A stretch of 64,000 nt of DNA from Celeribacter halophilus (GCF_900114135.1 NZ_FORY01000016.1:1-64000), one strand, 5' to 3'; positions 21,065 through 30,969 are shown, numbered from the stretch's first letter. The notes: generated from the sequence alone by a model not told the origin. Program-made: numbers and translations.

Positions 21065-21780
21065 TCACTCGCAGGTGAGATAGGGCGCAAAGCTCTGCGG
21101 CCCTTCATAAGGGGCAACGGCAACGGCTTGCGGCACGCCATTCACAAAACGGGTCTCCATGACCGAGGACCAGTCGGCATTGGCCGTCACGACCACAGGC
21201 ACATCTCCCGCACAGACACGCACGCCGCCTTCGATCTCCGCCGCTCCCAGATGGTGATTGGTCAGCCCCCCGACCCGCGCCGAGGCAGCCAGCATCCCCT
21301 CCCTGGCCAGATCGACAGGCATGAACACCAGCTCTTTGACAAGATGCGGCCGGTCCACATAGGCAATCTCATCCACACCGTCGCCATCGAAATCGGCAAT
21401 ACCCGCAATGGCCAGCCAGCGGTGGCGTTGACCGATGGGGGCGCTGGCCTTGACGGGGATGAGGCGATCTTTTTCATCCAGCGCCCAGACCTGCACCCAC
21501 GCTCCGGTGACAAAGCCGCTCACAACCGTGACCACCTCCGGCGCACCGTCTCCGTCGAGATCATGGAGCCTCGGGGCTGTGTCCTCGAACACACTTTTCT
21601 TGAACGCCGCCGCGCGTGTGGTGCCATCATCCAGCGTGACCACCATCCGCGCATATTCGCCATTGTGCACCGCGCCGTGGTCATAGACCTGCGTCGGCTC
21701 CACATAACGCGCGCCCGTGATCTCGGCAGCGGCAAGCGGGCTGGCCGCCAAAGCAACGCATGTGGCCAGCCGTAGAAACA

Positions 21781-21781
<1 letters not shown>
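21065..21781 (-). CDS. Secreted FG-GAP/VCBS-repeat-type protein
   Basis: A 238-aa protein with a cleavable signal peptide (LATCVALAASPLAAAE). Two calcium-binding-like FG-GAP motifs are visible: LHDLDGDGAPEVVTVV around residue 73 and IADFDGDGVDEIAYVD around residue 132. It is probably periplasmic or surface-exposed; its role is unknown. Its ATG shares one base with the stop of the upstream ferredoxin gene (TGATG at 21781), so the two genes are translationally coupled. Confidence 0.75.
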
Positions 21782-22143
<362 letters not shown>

Positions 22144-22217
22144 TTATCCTGACAGTCAGGTAGAGAAAAGAGCCATTGCGCCACAAGCCTCCCTTCCCGC
22201 CGGGCCATAAACGGCAA

Positions 22218-22236
22218 GTGCCATATTTTGTGGCAC
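22218..22236. promoter_or_regulatory. Inverted repeat GTGCCA-N7-TGGCAC in a divergent promoter region
   Basis: Perfect 6-bp arms separated by 7 bases lie between the ferredoxin gene and the lipoprotein gene. Position and symmetry fit an operator for a dimeric regulator, but I cannot name the protein. Confidence 0.3.
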
Positions 22237-22361
22237 AGATTTCAGGACCCAAAGCGCCGATTACGCATTCCTCTTTGGCATATCCCGCAGATCAGGGTAG
22301 CATGGCGGCAAAATTCCGGAACACCGACAAGAGGCCGGGAAAAAGAGTAACGAGAGAGCAG

Positions 22362-22889
22362 ATGACAGGACCCCTTTCACGCAGGCCAATCGCGCTTTTG
22401 CTGGCTACAGGACTGATGGCCGCTTGTCAGATGGCCACACCGGAGACAGAGATTTTACGCGCCTCCGAGACCCCCGGCGCACCGCCCGGTGCGGATCCGG
22501 AAAGCTGTTTCTCCCATCATGTGACCCCTGCCATCATCGAAACAGTAACCGAGCAAGTTCTCGTGCAGCCTCCCCAGATCGACGCCTCGGGAGCGGTGTC
22601 CTATCCGGCGGTCTACCGTACGGAGACCCGTCAGGAGATTGTGCGTGAGCGCAAGGAGTTGTGGTTCGAAACCCTCTGTCGGGAAGACTGGACACCGGAG
22701 TTCATTGCCTCGGTTCAACGGGCGCTGGCTGTGCGCGGTTATTACCACGGCACCGCCCACGGTCGCATGGATCACGCCACCCGCGGCGCGATCCGCGCCT
22801 ATCAGTTGAAACAAGGGGTGGACAGCGAAGTTCTGTCCTTGGCTGCCGCCCGCCAACTTGGGCTTAAAGAAGTGCCGCGGGAGGGGTAA
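22362..22889 (+). CDS. Lipoprotein with peptidoglycan-binding-like C-terminal domain
   Basis: A 175-aa protein starting MTGPLSRRPIALLLATGLMAAC, a signal peptide with a lipobox ending at Cys22 or so. A purine-rich GAGAGAG precedes the ATG at 22362. The C-terminal 60 residues (FIASVQRALAVRGYYHG, RMDHATRGAIRAYQ) fit a PG_binding_1 fold, in which repeated small helices bind peptidoglycan. It is probably anchored in the outer membrane facing the wall. The function beyond wall binding is unknown. Confidence 0.75.
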   Translation: MTGPLSRRPIALLLATGLMAACQMATPETEILRASETPGAPPGADPESCFSHHVTPAIIETVTEQVLVQPPQIDASGAVSYPAVYRTETRQEIVRERKELWFETLCREDWTPEFIASVQRALAVRGYYHGTAHGRMDHATRGAIRAYQLKQGVDSEVLSLAAARQLGLKEVPREG

Positions 22890-22932
22890 CGCCGCTCCGG
22901 TACGCTTTGCCGCAACACAACATTTACACACT

Positions 22933-22959
22933 AAAAAAGGCGGCCCGAAGGCCGCCTTT
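22933..22959. terminator. Strong bidirectional terminator between lipoprotein gene and degP
   Basis: The stem AAAGGCGGCC with GGCCGCCTTT is closed by a CGAA tetraloop. On the minus strand it is followed by TTTTTT, so it ends the degP transcript. The symmetric A/T flank would also serve the convergent plus-strand lipoprotein gene. Confidence 0.9.
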
Positions 22960-22982
22960 GATGTTTTGGAAGTCCGGAAGGA

Positions 22983-24461
22983 TTATTCGTCCACACCCAG
23001 CGCCACAAAACGCGGCTCACCGGCGCGGCGCACCAGAAGCAGGACGGTTTTGCGTCCGGCATCCTTGGCTTCTTCAATCCGTGCCTCAAGGTCCGAAAGC
23101 GACGCAATTTTTTGCTGACCCGCTTCGGTAATGACGTCACCGGCACGTAGACCCTTGGTGTAGGCCTCGGAGGTCTCGTCCACATCCAGCACGGCCAGAC
23201 CGGTTGTGCCGGACGAGATACCAAGCTGTTCGCGCAGCGTGTCATCAAGCGGCTGGAGCTTCAGCCCCATCATCTCGATCGCTTCGGGAACCTGCGGCGC
23301 TGCGTCATCATCAGCAGGAAAAGCGGTGCTTTCTGCGTCTTCACGGCGGCCAAGCGTGACCATCAGCGTTTTGGTTTTGCCGTCACGCAGGACCACGACG
23401 CGAACTGCTTTGCCCACTTCGGTTTCGCCAACAGTGCGGACAAGTTCACGGGTATCGCCAACATCCTTGCCATCGAAGGACAGGATCACATCGCCGCTTG
23501 CAATGCCGGCCTCTTTCGACGGACCTTCCGGCACATCGGTCACAAGAGCGCCCTTGGCCGCATCCATGCCCATAGCCTCGGCCACATCATCGGTCACATC
23601 CTGAATGCGCACACCAAGCCAGCCACGACGGGTCTCGCCATATTCCTTGAGCTGGTCGACCACTTTGGAAACCACATTGGACGCCATCGAGAAACCGATC
23701 CCGATGGAGCCGCCGTTCGGAGAGAGGATCGCGGTGTTCACGCCGATCACCTGACCGTCCATGTTAAACAGCGGTCCGCCGGAGTTCCCGCGGTTGATGG
23801 CTGCGTCGGTCTGAATGTAATCGTCATAGGCACCGGAAAGCGCACGACCGCGTTGCGAGACAATCCCTGCAGAGACCGAGAAGCCCTGCCCCAGCGGGTT
23901 GCCCATAGCCATGACCCAATCACCAACACGCGCCGCATCACTGTCACCAAAAGGGACAAAGGTCAGCGGCTTGTCGCTTTCGACCTTGAGCACGGCAATA
24001 TCAGTGGTCGGATCGGTGCCGATCAGTTTTGCCGGCAGGGTGAACCCTTCGAAAAATTCGATTTCAATCTCGTCGGCCCCGTCAATGACGTGGTTGTTGG
24101 TGACGATATAGCCATCTTCGGAAATCACAAAACCAGAGCCCAGAGCCTGTGACCGGCGAGGTGCTTGTCCGCCCGGATTGTTGCGCTCCATGAAATCACG
24201 GAAGAAATCCTCGAAGGGTGAACCTTCGGGCACGATCGGAGAAGGATCGGTCGAAGCCTCGACCACCGTGGTTGTGGTGATATTGACCACAGCCGGGCTG
24301 ACTTTCTCTGCGAGATCGGCAAAGCTTTCGGGCGCGCCGCGTGCTTCTGCGGCGATGCTCTGGAACATGAGGGCGAACGCACCCATGAGCGCCACGAACA
24401 TCATGCGCCATCTGGCGCGCGTTTCCTGAGGGGTGAAAGTGACGGCGCGAGCCTGTGTCAT
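22983..24461 (-). CDS. degP: Do-family periplasmic serine protease DegP/HtrA
   Basis: A 492-aa protease/chaperone of the periplasm. Start MTQARAVTFTP gives an N-terminal membrane/signal segment (MFVALMGAFALMFQSIAAEA). The catalytic triad is in NNHVIDG (His), TTDIAVLKV (Asp) and NRGNSGGPL (Ser). Two PDZ domains follow (around residues 280-370 and 400-490). GGAGG lies about 11 bases upstream of 24461, a long spacing, so 24479 is an alternative start. It lies downstream of hflK-hflC-DUF2065 in the same direction, matching the usual membrane quality-control context. Confidence 0.93.
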   Translation of the reverse strand: MTQARAVTFTPQETRARWRMMFVALMGAFALMFQSIAAEARGAPESFADLAEKVSPAVVNITTTTVVEASTDPSPIVPEGSPFEDFFRDFMERNNPGGQAPRRSQALGSGFVISEDGYIVTNNHVIDGADEIEIEFFEGFTLPAKLIGTDPTTDIAVLKVESDKPLTFVPFGDSDAARVGDWVMAMGNPLGQGFSVSAGIVSQRGRALSGAYDDYIQTDAAINRGNSGGPLFNMDGQVIGVNTAILSPNGGSIGIGFSMASNVVSKVVDQLKEYGETRRGWLGVRIQDVTDDVAEAMGMDAAKGALVTDVPEGPSKEAGIASGDVILSFDGKDVGDTRELVRTVGETEVGKAVRVVVLRDGKTKTLMVTLGRREDAESTAFPADDDAAPQVPEAIEMMGLKLQPLDDTLREQLGISSGTTGLAVLDVDETSEAYTKGLRAGDVITEAGQQKIASLSDLEARIEEAKDAGRKTVLLLVRRAGEPRFVALGVDE

Positions 24462-24828
24462 AGGTCTAATATCCTCCATATGATGCGCCCCGAGGCAAAT
24501 TTGCCTATGTTCCGGCGCGGCGACTGTCCTCAGGGGTACAAATAGGGCGTGACCAACACAACTCAATGTCGGTCGCGCTTAGTCAACAGCATGTGAGCCG
24601 GGTGTGACAAGCGCAAACGGTGCAAATCTGCGGGGAATTCCAAGGCGTTTGCGACTTAAAGCATATCGTGCAAACCCGGACGACCGATTTTCGCAAAACC
24701 TGCTGCGGCATATGGCGCCGGGCCGGCAGGCCCCAGTGTCAGAGGCGTTAAGGTGAATGCCCTTAAAGGAACGCAAGAGCGTGCCTTGCCCCGCTCAAAG
24801 GCGAAAACGAGAGGTGCGGACAAACAGC
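24462..24828. other. 367-bp region between DUF2065 gene and degP
   Basis: No supported gene lies here. It separates the 3' end of the hflKC-DUF2065 unit from degP on the same strand and presumably contains the degP promoter. I see no clear envelope-stress promoter and no intrinsic terminator. Confidence 0.4.
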
Positions 24829-25026
24829 CTAAACGCCAAGCCCCCGCCGCGCCAGCGCGACCAGAACGACACCAAAGGCCAGAGCGATCAATCCGATCAT
24901 GCGCCGCCTTGCCTGCGGCAGTTCCGCAAAGGCACGCAACACCTCTTCCAAACGCGCAGGGGCCAGTGCAAGCACCAGCCCCTCCACACATAGCACCAAT
25001 CCTATCGCAAGGATCAGAAAGCCCAT
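24829..25026 (-). CDS. DUF2065 small membrane protein
   Basis: A 65-aa protein with two hydrophobic segments (residues 2-22 and 43-58) joined by a short basic loop with the RRMIGL motif typical of DUF2065. The ATG follows the hflC stop directly (TAAATG at 25027/25026), so it is the third gene of the hflK-hflC operon. Function is unknown; its constant place beside hflKC suggests a membrane-protease accessory role, which is inference. Confidence 0.85.
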   Translation of the reverse strand: MGFLILAIGLVLCVEGLVLALAPARLEEVLRAFAELPQARRRMIGLIALAFGVVLVALARRGLGV

Positions 25027-25902
25027 TTACCGCCCCGTGTCGGACTTCAGATAGTCGAAGAACTCGCTGTCCGGCGACAGAACCATCGTGGTGTTCTCGC
25101 CTTTCAGACCCGCACGGTAAGCATCCAGAGAGCGGTAGAATTCGAAGAACTCCGGATCCTCACCATAGGCATCGGCATAGATCCGGTTTTTCTCCGCATC
25201 GGCCTCACCACGAGTGATCTCCGCCTGACGGCGCGCGTCGGACTCAAGCTCGACCACGGTACGGTCGGCTTGCGCACGCACGCGTTGGGCCGCCTCTTGG
25301 CCACGGGCGCGCTCGTCGGCGGCCTCGCGGGCACGTTCCGCACTCATCCGTGCAAAAGTGGCATCAAGGTTCTGATCCGGCAGGAAGGTCTGTTTGAGAC
25401 GCACATCCACAACCTCGACCCCGAGAGACAGGGCACGCGCACGGGCGCTGTCACGGATACGTTCCATCAGCTCGGAACGATCATCCGAAAGAATGGTCGA
25501 CGAGGTCACACTGTCGGAGCCAAGCACTTCACGCACCTGCGCGTTGAGGATGCCCTGAAGACGGTCCTCGGCCAGTGCGATGCCGCCAGTGGACACAGCC
25601 TGACGGAAGCGGACCACATCGGAAATCCGGTAACGTGCGAAAGCATCAACCAGAAGACGACGGTCATCCGAAGGCGTCACCTCGATTTCCGGTGTTTCCA
25701 GTGACAGGATGCGGTCGTCATAGAAAACGACCTCCTGAATGAACGGCAACTTGAACGCCAGCCCCGGTTCTTCTTTCACCGATTTGATCTGACCGAATTG
25801 CAGCACCAAGGCCTTTTGACGTTCATCCACGATAAAGAGCGAGGACATCACCAGAACCAGCGCCACAAACAGGACGCCGAAGAGAATAGGAAGCTTCTTC
25901 AT
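25027..25902 (-). CDS. hflC: HflC, SPFH-domain membrane protease regulator
   Basis: A 291-aa SPFH/prohibitin protein with one N-terminal membrane span (ILFGVLFVALVLVMSSLFIV), the HflC signature FIVDERQKALVLQFGQIKSV and a long Ala/Arg/Glu-rich coiled coil (MSAERAREAADERARGQEAAQRVRAQ region). With HflK it forms a periplasm-facing cage around FtsH. Its start shares one base with the hflK stop. The DUF2065 gene follows directly. Confidence 0.95.
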   Translation of the reverse strand: MKKLPILFGVLFVALVLVMSSLFIVDERQKALVLQFGQIKSVKEEPGLAFKLPFIQEVVFYDDRILSLETPEIEVTPSDDRRLLVDAFARYRISDVVRFRQAVSTGGIALAEDRLQGILNAQVREVLGSDSVTSSTILSDDRSELMERIRDSARARALSLGVEVVDVRLKQTFLPDQNLDATFARMSAERAREAADERARGQEAAQRVRAQADRTVVELESDARRQAEITRGEADAEKNRIYADAYGEDPEFFEFYRSLDAYRAGLKGENTTMVLSPDSEFFDYLKSDTGR

Positions 25903-27044
25903 CAGTTCGACCCCTCATTGGTGGTGGATTTCTTCAACTCGTTGAGCGGCAGATAAGGGACAACCCCCTGCCCGCCAGCTCCTTCGTCGAGGATGATCTT
26001 GTCCATACCGCCATAGACCTCTTCAAGCGCCTCAAGATAAAGACGTTTGCGGGTCACGTCGGGCGCAGTCTGATACTGGGCCAGAACGGCCGAGAAGCGC
26101 GAGGCTTCACCTTCGGCTTCGTTGATGACCTGCGCGCGATAGGCTTCGGCTTCTTCCAAAATCTGCGCAGCCGTCCCACGCGCGCCAGCCAGCACGGTGT
26201 TGGCATAGGCATCCGCTTGACGCACAAGACGATCGCGTTCCTGCTCGGCGGCCTGCACGTCGCGGAAGTCGTCGATGACTTCTTGCGGCGGGTCGGCTTT
26301 GTCGAGGTTGACGCGGATCACGTTGATGCCGCTGTCATAGCTGTCGAGCGTGTCTTGGATGAGAGTCATCGCCGTATCGGCGATCAAACCACGATCACGG
26401 TTGAGAATCGGTGCCAGTTCGGAGGCCGCGATGATTTCGCGCATCGAGGATTCCGACACGGCCTGCACTGTGGTGCGCGGGTCGGCGAGGTTAAAGAGAT
26501 ATTTCGCCGGATCGCTGATATTCCAGACCACCTGAAAATCGATGTCGACGATGTTTTCATCCGTGGTCAGCATCAAACCGGAGCTGCCCTGACCGGCAAG
26601 GCCGATGCTCTCGGTGCGTTCGCCCGTAACGATGACTTTCTCGTAGCTGACCAGCGGCCAAGGCGCAAAGTTCAGACCTGGTTGGCCGATCTTGTAGAAG
26701 TCACCGAGGAAAAGCTCGACCGATTGTTCTTCGGGCTTCACGGTATAGAAGGAGGACGCGGCCCAAAGACCGATCGCACCCAGCACAGCAAGGCCGATCA
26801 TCCCTTTGGACACACGGGGGCCTTCGCCTCCGCCGGACCCGTTGGGACGACCACCGCCGCCACCTTTGCCGCCCATAAGCACTTTCAGATATTCATTGCC
26901 CTTGTTGAGCATCTCGTCGATTTCGGGAATCTGAGGCTGCTCGCCCGGACGGCGATTGCCACCTCGATTGTCATCCCCGCGGTTGTCCCCTCCGGTCGGG
27001 CGATTTCCACCGCCGCCCCAAGGTCCGCCATTATTGCTGGCCAT
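25902..27044 (-). CDS. hflK: HflK, SPFH-domain membrane protease regulator
   Basis: Partner of HflC in the FtsH-modulating complex. The N-terminus is a Gly/Asn/Arg/Pro-rich tail (MASNNGGPWGGGGNRP) of about 75 residues, then a membrane span (GMIGLAVLGAIGLWAASSFYTV), then the SPFH domain starting VKPEEQSVELFLG. The ATG at 27044 gives 380 aa; a TTG at 27053 is possible. GAGAGGA precedes both. The gene opens the hflK-hflC-DUF2065 unit. Confidence 0.95.
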   Translation of the reverse strand: MASNNGGPWGGGGNRPTGGDNRGDDNRGGNRRPGEQPQIPEIDEMLNKGNEYLKVLMGGKGGGGGRPNGSGGGEGPRVSKGMIGLAVLGAIGLWAASSFYTVKPEEQSVELFLGDFYKIGQPGLNFAPWPLVSYEKVIVTGERTESIGLAGQGSSGLMLTTDENIVDIDFQVVWNISDPAKYLFNLADPRTTVQAVSESSMREIIAASELAPILNRDRGLIADTAMTLIQDTLDSYDSGINVIRVNLDKADPPQEVIDDFRDVQAAEQERDRLVRQADAYANTVLAGARGTAAQILEEAEAYRAQVINEAEGEASRFSAVLAQYQTAPDVTRKRLYLEALEEVYGGMDKIILDEGAGGQGVVPYLPLNELKKSTTNEGSN

Positions 27045-27083
27045 TAAGGTCAAGTCCTCTCTCGTGTAGATCGTATAGATCAG

Positions 27084-27108
27084 GCCCGACAGAAAACCTC
27101 TGTCGGGC
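27084..27108. terminator. Perfect 10-bp hairpin between gor and hflK
   Basis: Arms GCCCGACAGA and TCTGTCGGGC flank a 5-base loop in the 148-bp gap. Reading on the minus strand, it could terminate the gor transcript or form in the hflK leader. No run of T residues follows, so an ordinary intrinsic terminator is uncertain. Confidence 0.4.
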
Positions 27109-27192
27109 GCTCCCGTGTAACCTGTTCGTTCTGGCCCCGATTTTCAAGGGTGCTCAGGTGTCGCAGTTCGCTTTATCGTGACCAACAGGAGA

Positions 27193-28554
27193 TCATTTGT
27201 GAACCCGCACCGGCTCTTTCATCAAAACGATCTCTTCGGCCATGGTCGGATGCACCGCCACAGTGGCATCGAAATCCTCTTTCGTGGCCCCCATCTTGAT
27301 GGCCACACCGGCAAGCTGGATCATCTCACCGGCATGAGGCGCGATGATATGACAGCCCAGAACGCGGCGCGTCTCGGCACAAACGATGAGTTTGAACATC
27401 ACGCGTTCGTTCTTTTCAATGAAACTGTTCTGCATCGGACGGAAGGCGGCGGAGTAGATTTCAACCGGCCCTTCATCACGCGCCTGCTCTTCGGTCAGCC
27501 CGACAGCGCCATATTCCGGCTGGGTGAAAATCGCGGACGGCACATTGGCATGATCCGGTTTCATCGGATTGCCTTTGAACACCGTCTCGTGGAAAGCCAC
27601 GGCCTCGCGGATCGCCACGGGGGTCAGCTGGATGCGGTCGGTGACATCGCCCACGGCAAAGATCGAGGGGATATTGGTCTGCGAATATTCATCGACAACG
27701 ACCGCCCCACCACGACCAAGGCTCACGCCCGCCTCTTCGAGGCCAAGCCCCGCCGTATTAGGTTTGCGGCCTGTGGCATAGAGCACCACGTCAAAGAGGC
27801 CCTCGCGCCCGTCGGTTGCCTTGACCCAGATTCCGCCGTCGCGTTTTTCAAGCCGCTCCACATCGCTGCCGACATGCAGGTTGACGCCCTGTCCACGGAT
27901 CAGTTCCGCAATGTGGCCGCGCGCCTCGTCGTCAAAACCCCGCAGGATTTGCGCCCCGCGATAATATTGCGTTACCTCCGAGCCCAGCCCGTTGAAAATA
28001 CAGGCGAATTCACAGGCAATATAGCCGCCACCAACGATCAGAATACGCTTGGGAAATTCGGGAATGTCGAAAATCTCGTTCGAGGTGATCGCATGTTCGA
28101 TCCCCGGCACATTGTCCGGCACGAAAGGCGTGCCCCCCACGGCGACGAGAATATGCTTGGCGGTTTTCTCGGTCCCGTCCGCCAGCACAACCGTGTGCGG
28201 GTCTTTGACGGCCGCGCGCTGATGCAGGATTTCGACACCCGCATTGCCCGCGTTTTTCGTATAGATGCCTTCGAGGCGCGACAGTTCCGCCTTCAGCTTG
28301 CTCTGGAAGCTCGGCCAGTCGAAATCTCCCAACCGGATGTCCCAGCCGTATTTAGCTGCCTCATCGGCAGCATGAGAATATTGCGAGGCGAACACCATCA
28401 GCTTTTTGGGCACACATCCGCGAATGACACAGGTGCCGCCCATACGGAATTCCTCTGCCATGGCCACCTTTTTGCCATCCGCCGCCGTAAGCCGCGCTGC
28501 GCGCACGCCACCGGAGCCGCCACCAATCACGAAGAGATCATAGTCGAAATCCAT
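27193..28554 (-). CDS. gor: Glutathione-disulfide reductase
   Basis: A 453-aa FAD/NADPH flavoenzyme that keeps glutathione reduced. The start MDFDYDLFVIGGGSGG carries the FAD-binding glycine loop. The redox-active disulfide is Cys42/Cys47 in GGTCVIRGCVPKKL, the variant seen in plant- and alphaproteobacterial-type GRs. The NADPH loop VGGGYIACEFACIF is near residue 175, and the C-terminal dimer-interface motif ATVAVHPTMAEE carries the catalytic His. A longer upstream frame is not homologous. The next gene upstream on the strand is rpiA. Confidence 0.95.
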   Translation of the reverse strand: MDFDYDLFVIGGGSGGVRAARLTAADGKKVAMAEEFRMGGTCVIRGCVPKKLMVFASQYSHAADEAAKYGWDIRLGDFDWPSFQSKLKAELSRLEGIYTKNAGNAGVEILHQRAAVKDPHTVVLADGTEKTAKHILVAVGGTPFVPDNVPGIEHAITSNEIFDIPEFPKRILIVGGGYIACEFACIFNGLGSEVTQYYRGAQILRGFDDEARGHIAELIRGQGVNLHVGSDVERLEKRDGGIWVKATDGREGLFDVVLYATGRKPNTAGLGLEEAGVSLGRGGAVVVDEYSQTNIPSIFAVGDVTDRIQLTPVAIREAVAFHETVFKGNPMKPDHANVPSAIFTQPEYGAVGLTEEQARDEGPVEIYSAAFRPMQNSFIEKNERVMFKLIVCAETRRVLGCHIIAPHAGEMIQLAGVAIKMGATKEDFDATVAVHPTMAEEIVLMKEPVRVHK

Positions 28555-28727
28555 CTGTCCCGCCTTTTTTCGAAGAATTCTAAACTTGAGGCTAGATGTA
28601 GGGGCTTTGACGCCAAAGGAAAACCCCGCGCCTGACGCACGGGGGCTTTGCAGCAACACATTCCTGTTTCGAACATCCCTGCTTCGATCAGTCCGGCCCC
28701 GTCCCTGTTCCCGACCCTGCGCGACGA

Positions 28728-29513
28728 TCAGGCGAGATCTGCGAAAATGTTCTCGCTGTCTTCGAACTCAATCCGGTCTTCATCTTCTTCGCCCGACAGG
28801 ATGTCTTTCGTCGTCACCCGACCGTCACCGTGGCCGATGATCACCTTGTCGCAAATGTCGATAAACAGACCGTTTTCCACCACGCCGGGAATCTGGTTGA
28901 GCACCAGAGCAAGCTGGCGCGCGTTGCCGATACGTTGCAGATGCAGGTCGATGATATGATTGCCCTCATCGGTCACATAGGCCGCGTCCCCGTTCATCCG
29001 CACGGTCGACTGCTGACCAAGAACATCCATTGACACCAGCGTTTCCTCCACCAGCGCCTTGGTCGTCTGCCAGCCGAAGGGGATCACCTCCACCGGCAAG
29101 GGAAACGCGCCGAGCATATCAACCTGTTTCGACACATCCGAAATGACGATCATTTGATCGGAGGCCGTGGCCACGATTTTTTCTTGCAACAACGCGCCGC
29201 CGCCGCCCTTGATGAGGTTGAGTTCGGGGTCGAATTCGTCGGCCCCGTCAATCGTCAGATCAAGCCATTTCGCCTCATCCAGAGAGATCACCTTGATCCC
29301 CTGCTGACGCGCCAGTTCCGCCGTGCGGCTCGACGTCGGAACGCCAACGATATCAAGACCTTCCTCACGCACCAACTCGCCCAGACAGCGCACCATCCAT
29401 GCGGCGGTCGAGCCTGTGCCAAGGCCCACTTTCATCCCGTCTTCAACATAACCCACCGCCTTTTTCGCGGCCACGAATTTGGCGGTATCAATCGGTGACA
29501 AGGTATCGGACAT
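28728..29513 (-). CDS. rpiA: Ribose-5-phosphate isomerase A
   Basis: A 261-aa pentose-phosphate enzyme interconverting ribose-5-P and ribulose-5-P. Motifs are GLGTGSTAAWMV, the catalytic DGADEFDPELNLIKGGGGALLQEKIVA with the Asp/Glu/Lys residues of the family, and the C-terminal PGVVENGLFIDICDKVIIG. It is about 30 residues longer than E. coli RpiA owing to an acidic C-terminal tail (EEDEDRIEFEDSENI). It is divergent from the ybaN-type gene and may be followed by gor. Confidence 0.95.
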   Translation of the reverse strand: MSDTLSPIDTAKFVAAKKAVGYVEDGMKVGLGTGSTAAWMVRCLGELVREEGLDIVGVPTSSRTAELARQQGIKVISLDEAKWLDLTIDGADEFDPELNLIKGGGGALLQEKIVATASDQMIVISDVSKQVDMLGAFPLPVEVIPFGWQTTKALVEETLVSMDVLGQQSTVRMNGDAAYVTDEGNHIIDLHLQRIGNARQLALVLNQIPGVVENGLFIDICDKVIIGHGDGRVTTKDILSGEEDEDRIEFEDSENIFADLA

Positions 29514-29711
29514 GCTGCGGTTCCTCCGAAGGGATAAAACAAAGCGCCTCTGTCTTGGCGTTCAGGACAGGTTTACAGGACAACCACGCCGTTTATAGGC
29601 AGGGACCGGCCGTTTTGACAGATAAAATCTGGCTGCGATGTAGACAGGGCCGCACTCGGGCGCGACAAGAATGCAGATGTGCAACCGTCACGCATGTGGC
29701 AGGGTATGGAA

Positions 29712-30080
29712 ATGACGGACCGGATCGTAAAACTCATCCACCTGACACTCGGCACGATTTGCGTGATTCTGGGCTTTATCGGGGCGTTTCTGCCCGTGAT
29801 GCCAACCACGATTTTCGTCATCCTCGCGGCCTTCTTCTTCACCAAAGGCTCGCCGCGACTAAGGTCATATCTTCTGGAGCACAGGATTTTCGGTCCGAAC
29901 ATTCGCGCATGGGAAGAAACCGGCGCCATTCCGCGCCGGATCAAAGTGGTTTCCATTTCAATGATGCTGCTGAGCTTCGTGCCCACGCTGCTTTTGCGTG
30001 TGCCTCCGCTGTATCTGGGGCTGCAGGCCGTTCTGATCGGGGTGGGCGCAGCCTATATTCTAACACGCCCAGACGCCTGA
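29712..30080 (+). CDS. YbaN/DUF454-family membrane protein
   Basis: A 122-aa inner-membrane protein with about four spans. The N-terminus LGTICVILGFIGAFLPVMPTT and the following FFFTKGSPRL match the DUF454 (YbaN) family, of unknown function. I take the ATG at 29712, with AGGG about 8 bases upstream; 29706 and a GTG at 29679 are alternatives. It converges on the dioxygenase gene, with only 13 bp between the stops. Confidence 0.8.
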   Translation: MTDRIVKLIHLTLGTICVILGFIGAFLPVMPTTIFVILAAFFFTKGSPRLRSYLLEHRIFGPNIRAWEETGAIPRRIKVVSISMMLLSFVPTLLLRVPPLYLGLQAVLIGVGAAYILTRPDA

Positions 30081-30093
30081 GCCTTGAACACCC

Positions 30094-30960
30094 TCAATCG
30101 CGCACAAGCGTGAAGTCGAAATCGACCCGCGCATAAGGACCATCGACCTTACCAGACAGAGCAAACCCCTCCGGAAAACTACCAGCAGGTTGCGGCACAT
30201 AGGTCATCACCAGATCTTCGCGCACGCCGAACACCGTGTCCTGATCCAGATAAGGATCATCTGCGGGAAAGACTTCGGTCACAAGATCGCGGAAGCCCTT
30301 GGCCTTGACGATAAAATGCAGATGCGAGGGCCGCCACGGGTGCCGTCCGGCGGCCTTCAGGATATCTCCGACAGGGCCATCGGTCGGCACGGTGTAGCTG
30401 ACCGGTCGCACAGTGGTGAAGGCATAGCGGCCATTTTCATCTGCGGTCATCAACCCGTGAAAGGACATGATGTCCTGATCGGGGTCCTGACTGGAATACA
30501 ACCCGTTCGGCGCGGTCTGCCAGATGTCGATCTCGGCACCGGCCACCGGATTGCCTTCGGGATCACGCACATGGCCTTCGACCAGCAACACCTCTTCCTC
30601 GAAATCTCCACGCATGTCACCTCCGATCTCCAGAGGCGGCGCGTCCGAGACATGGAACGGACCAAGCACGCTGGAACTGGTCGCACCGGGCCGCGAGTTG
30701 ATCATGTCCACCAGAGAGGACAGGCCCATCACATCCGACAGCAACACAAATTCATTGCGTTCAGGGGTGGTGATGCGACCCGCCCATTCCAGAGCTTCAA
30801 GCCCCTTGCGCCATTCGTCATGGGTCAGCCCGACCTCTCGGGTAAAGGCATGCAGGTGCTTTGCCAGACAACCGATCACTTCGCGAAACCGCGGATCGGT
30901 GTCTTGCGAGAAATAGCTCTGGAAGACCTCGGTGATATTGTCGGGTGTCACGTTGCGCAT
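30094..30960 (-). CDS. Intradiol ring-cleavage dioxygenase (hydroxyquinol/catechol 1,2-dioxygenase type)
   Basis: A 288-aa non-haem Fe(III) dioxygenase. The four iron ligands of the family are in place: Tyr155 (NGLYSS), Tyr189 (RPVSYTVP), His213 and His215 (RPSHLHF). The N-terminal helical domain precedes them, as in catechol and hydroxyquinol 1,2-dioxygenases. The reaction opens the ring between two hydroxyl-bearing carbons. Substrate is uncertain: hydroxyquinol is my favourite by overall look. It is the last gene of a minus-strand cluster with a TRAP transporter 10 bp upstream, so an imported aromatic compound is likely. Confidence 0.82.
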   Translation of the reverse strand: MRNVTPDNITEVFQSYFSQDTDPRFREVIGCLAKHLHAFTREVGLTHDEWRKGLEALEWAGRITTPERNEFVLLSDVMGLSSLVDMINSRPGATSSSVLGPFHVSDAPPLEIGGDMRGDFEEEVLLVEGHVRDPEGNPVAGAEIDIWQTAPNGLYSSQDPDQDIMSFHGLMTADENGRYAFTTVRPVSYTVPTDGPVGDILKAAGRHPWRPSHLHFIVKAKGFRDLVTEVFPADDPYLDQDTVFGVREDLVMTYVPQPAGSFPEGFALSGKVDGPYARVDFDFTLVRD

Positions 30961-30969
30961 GGGTATCTC

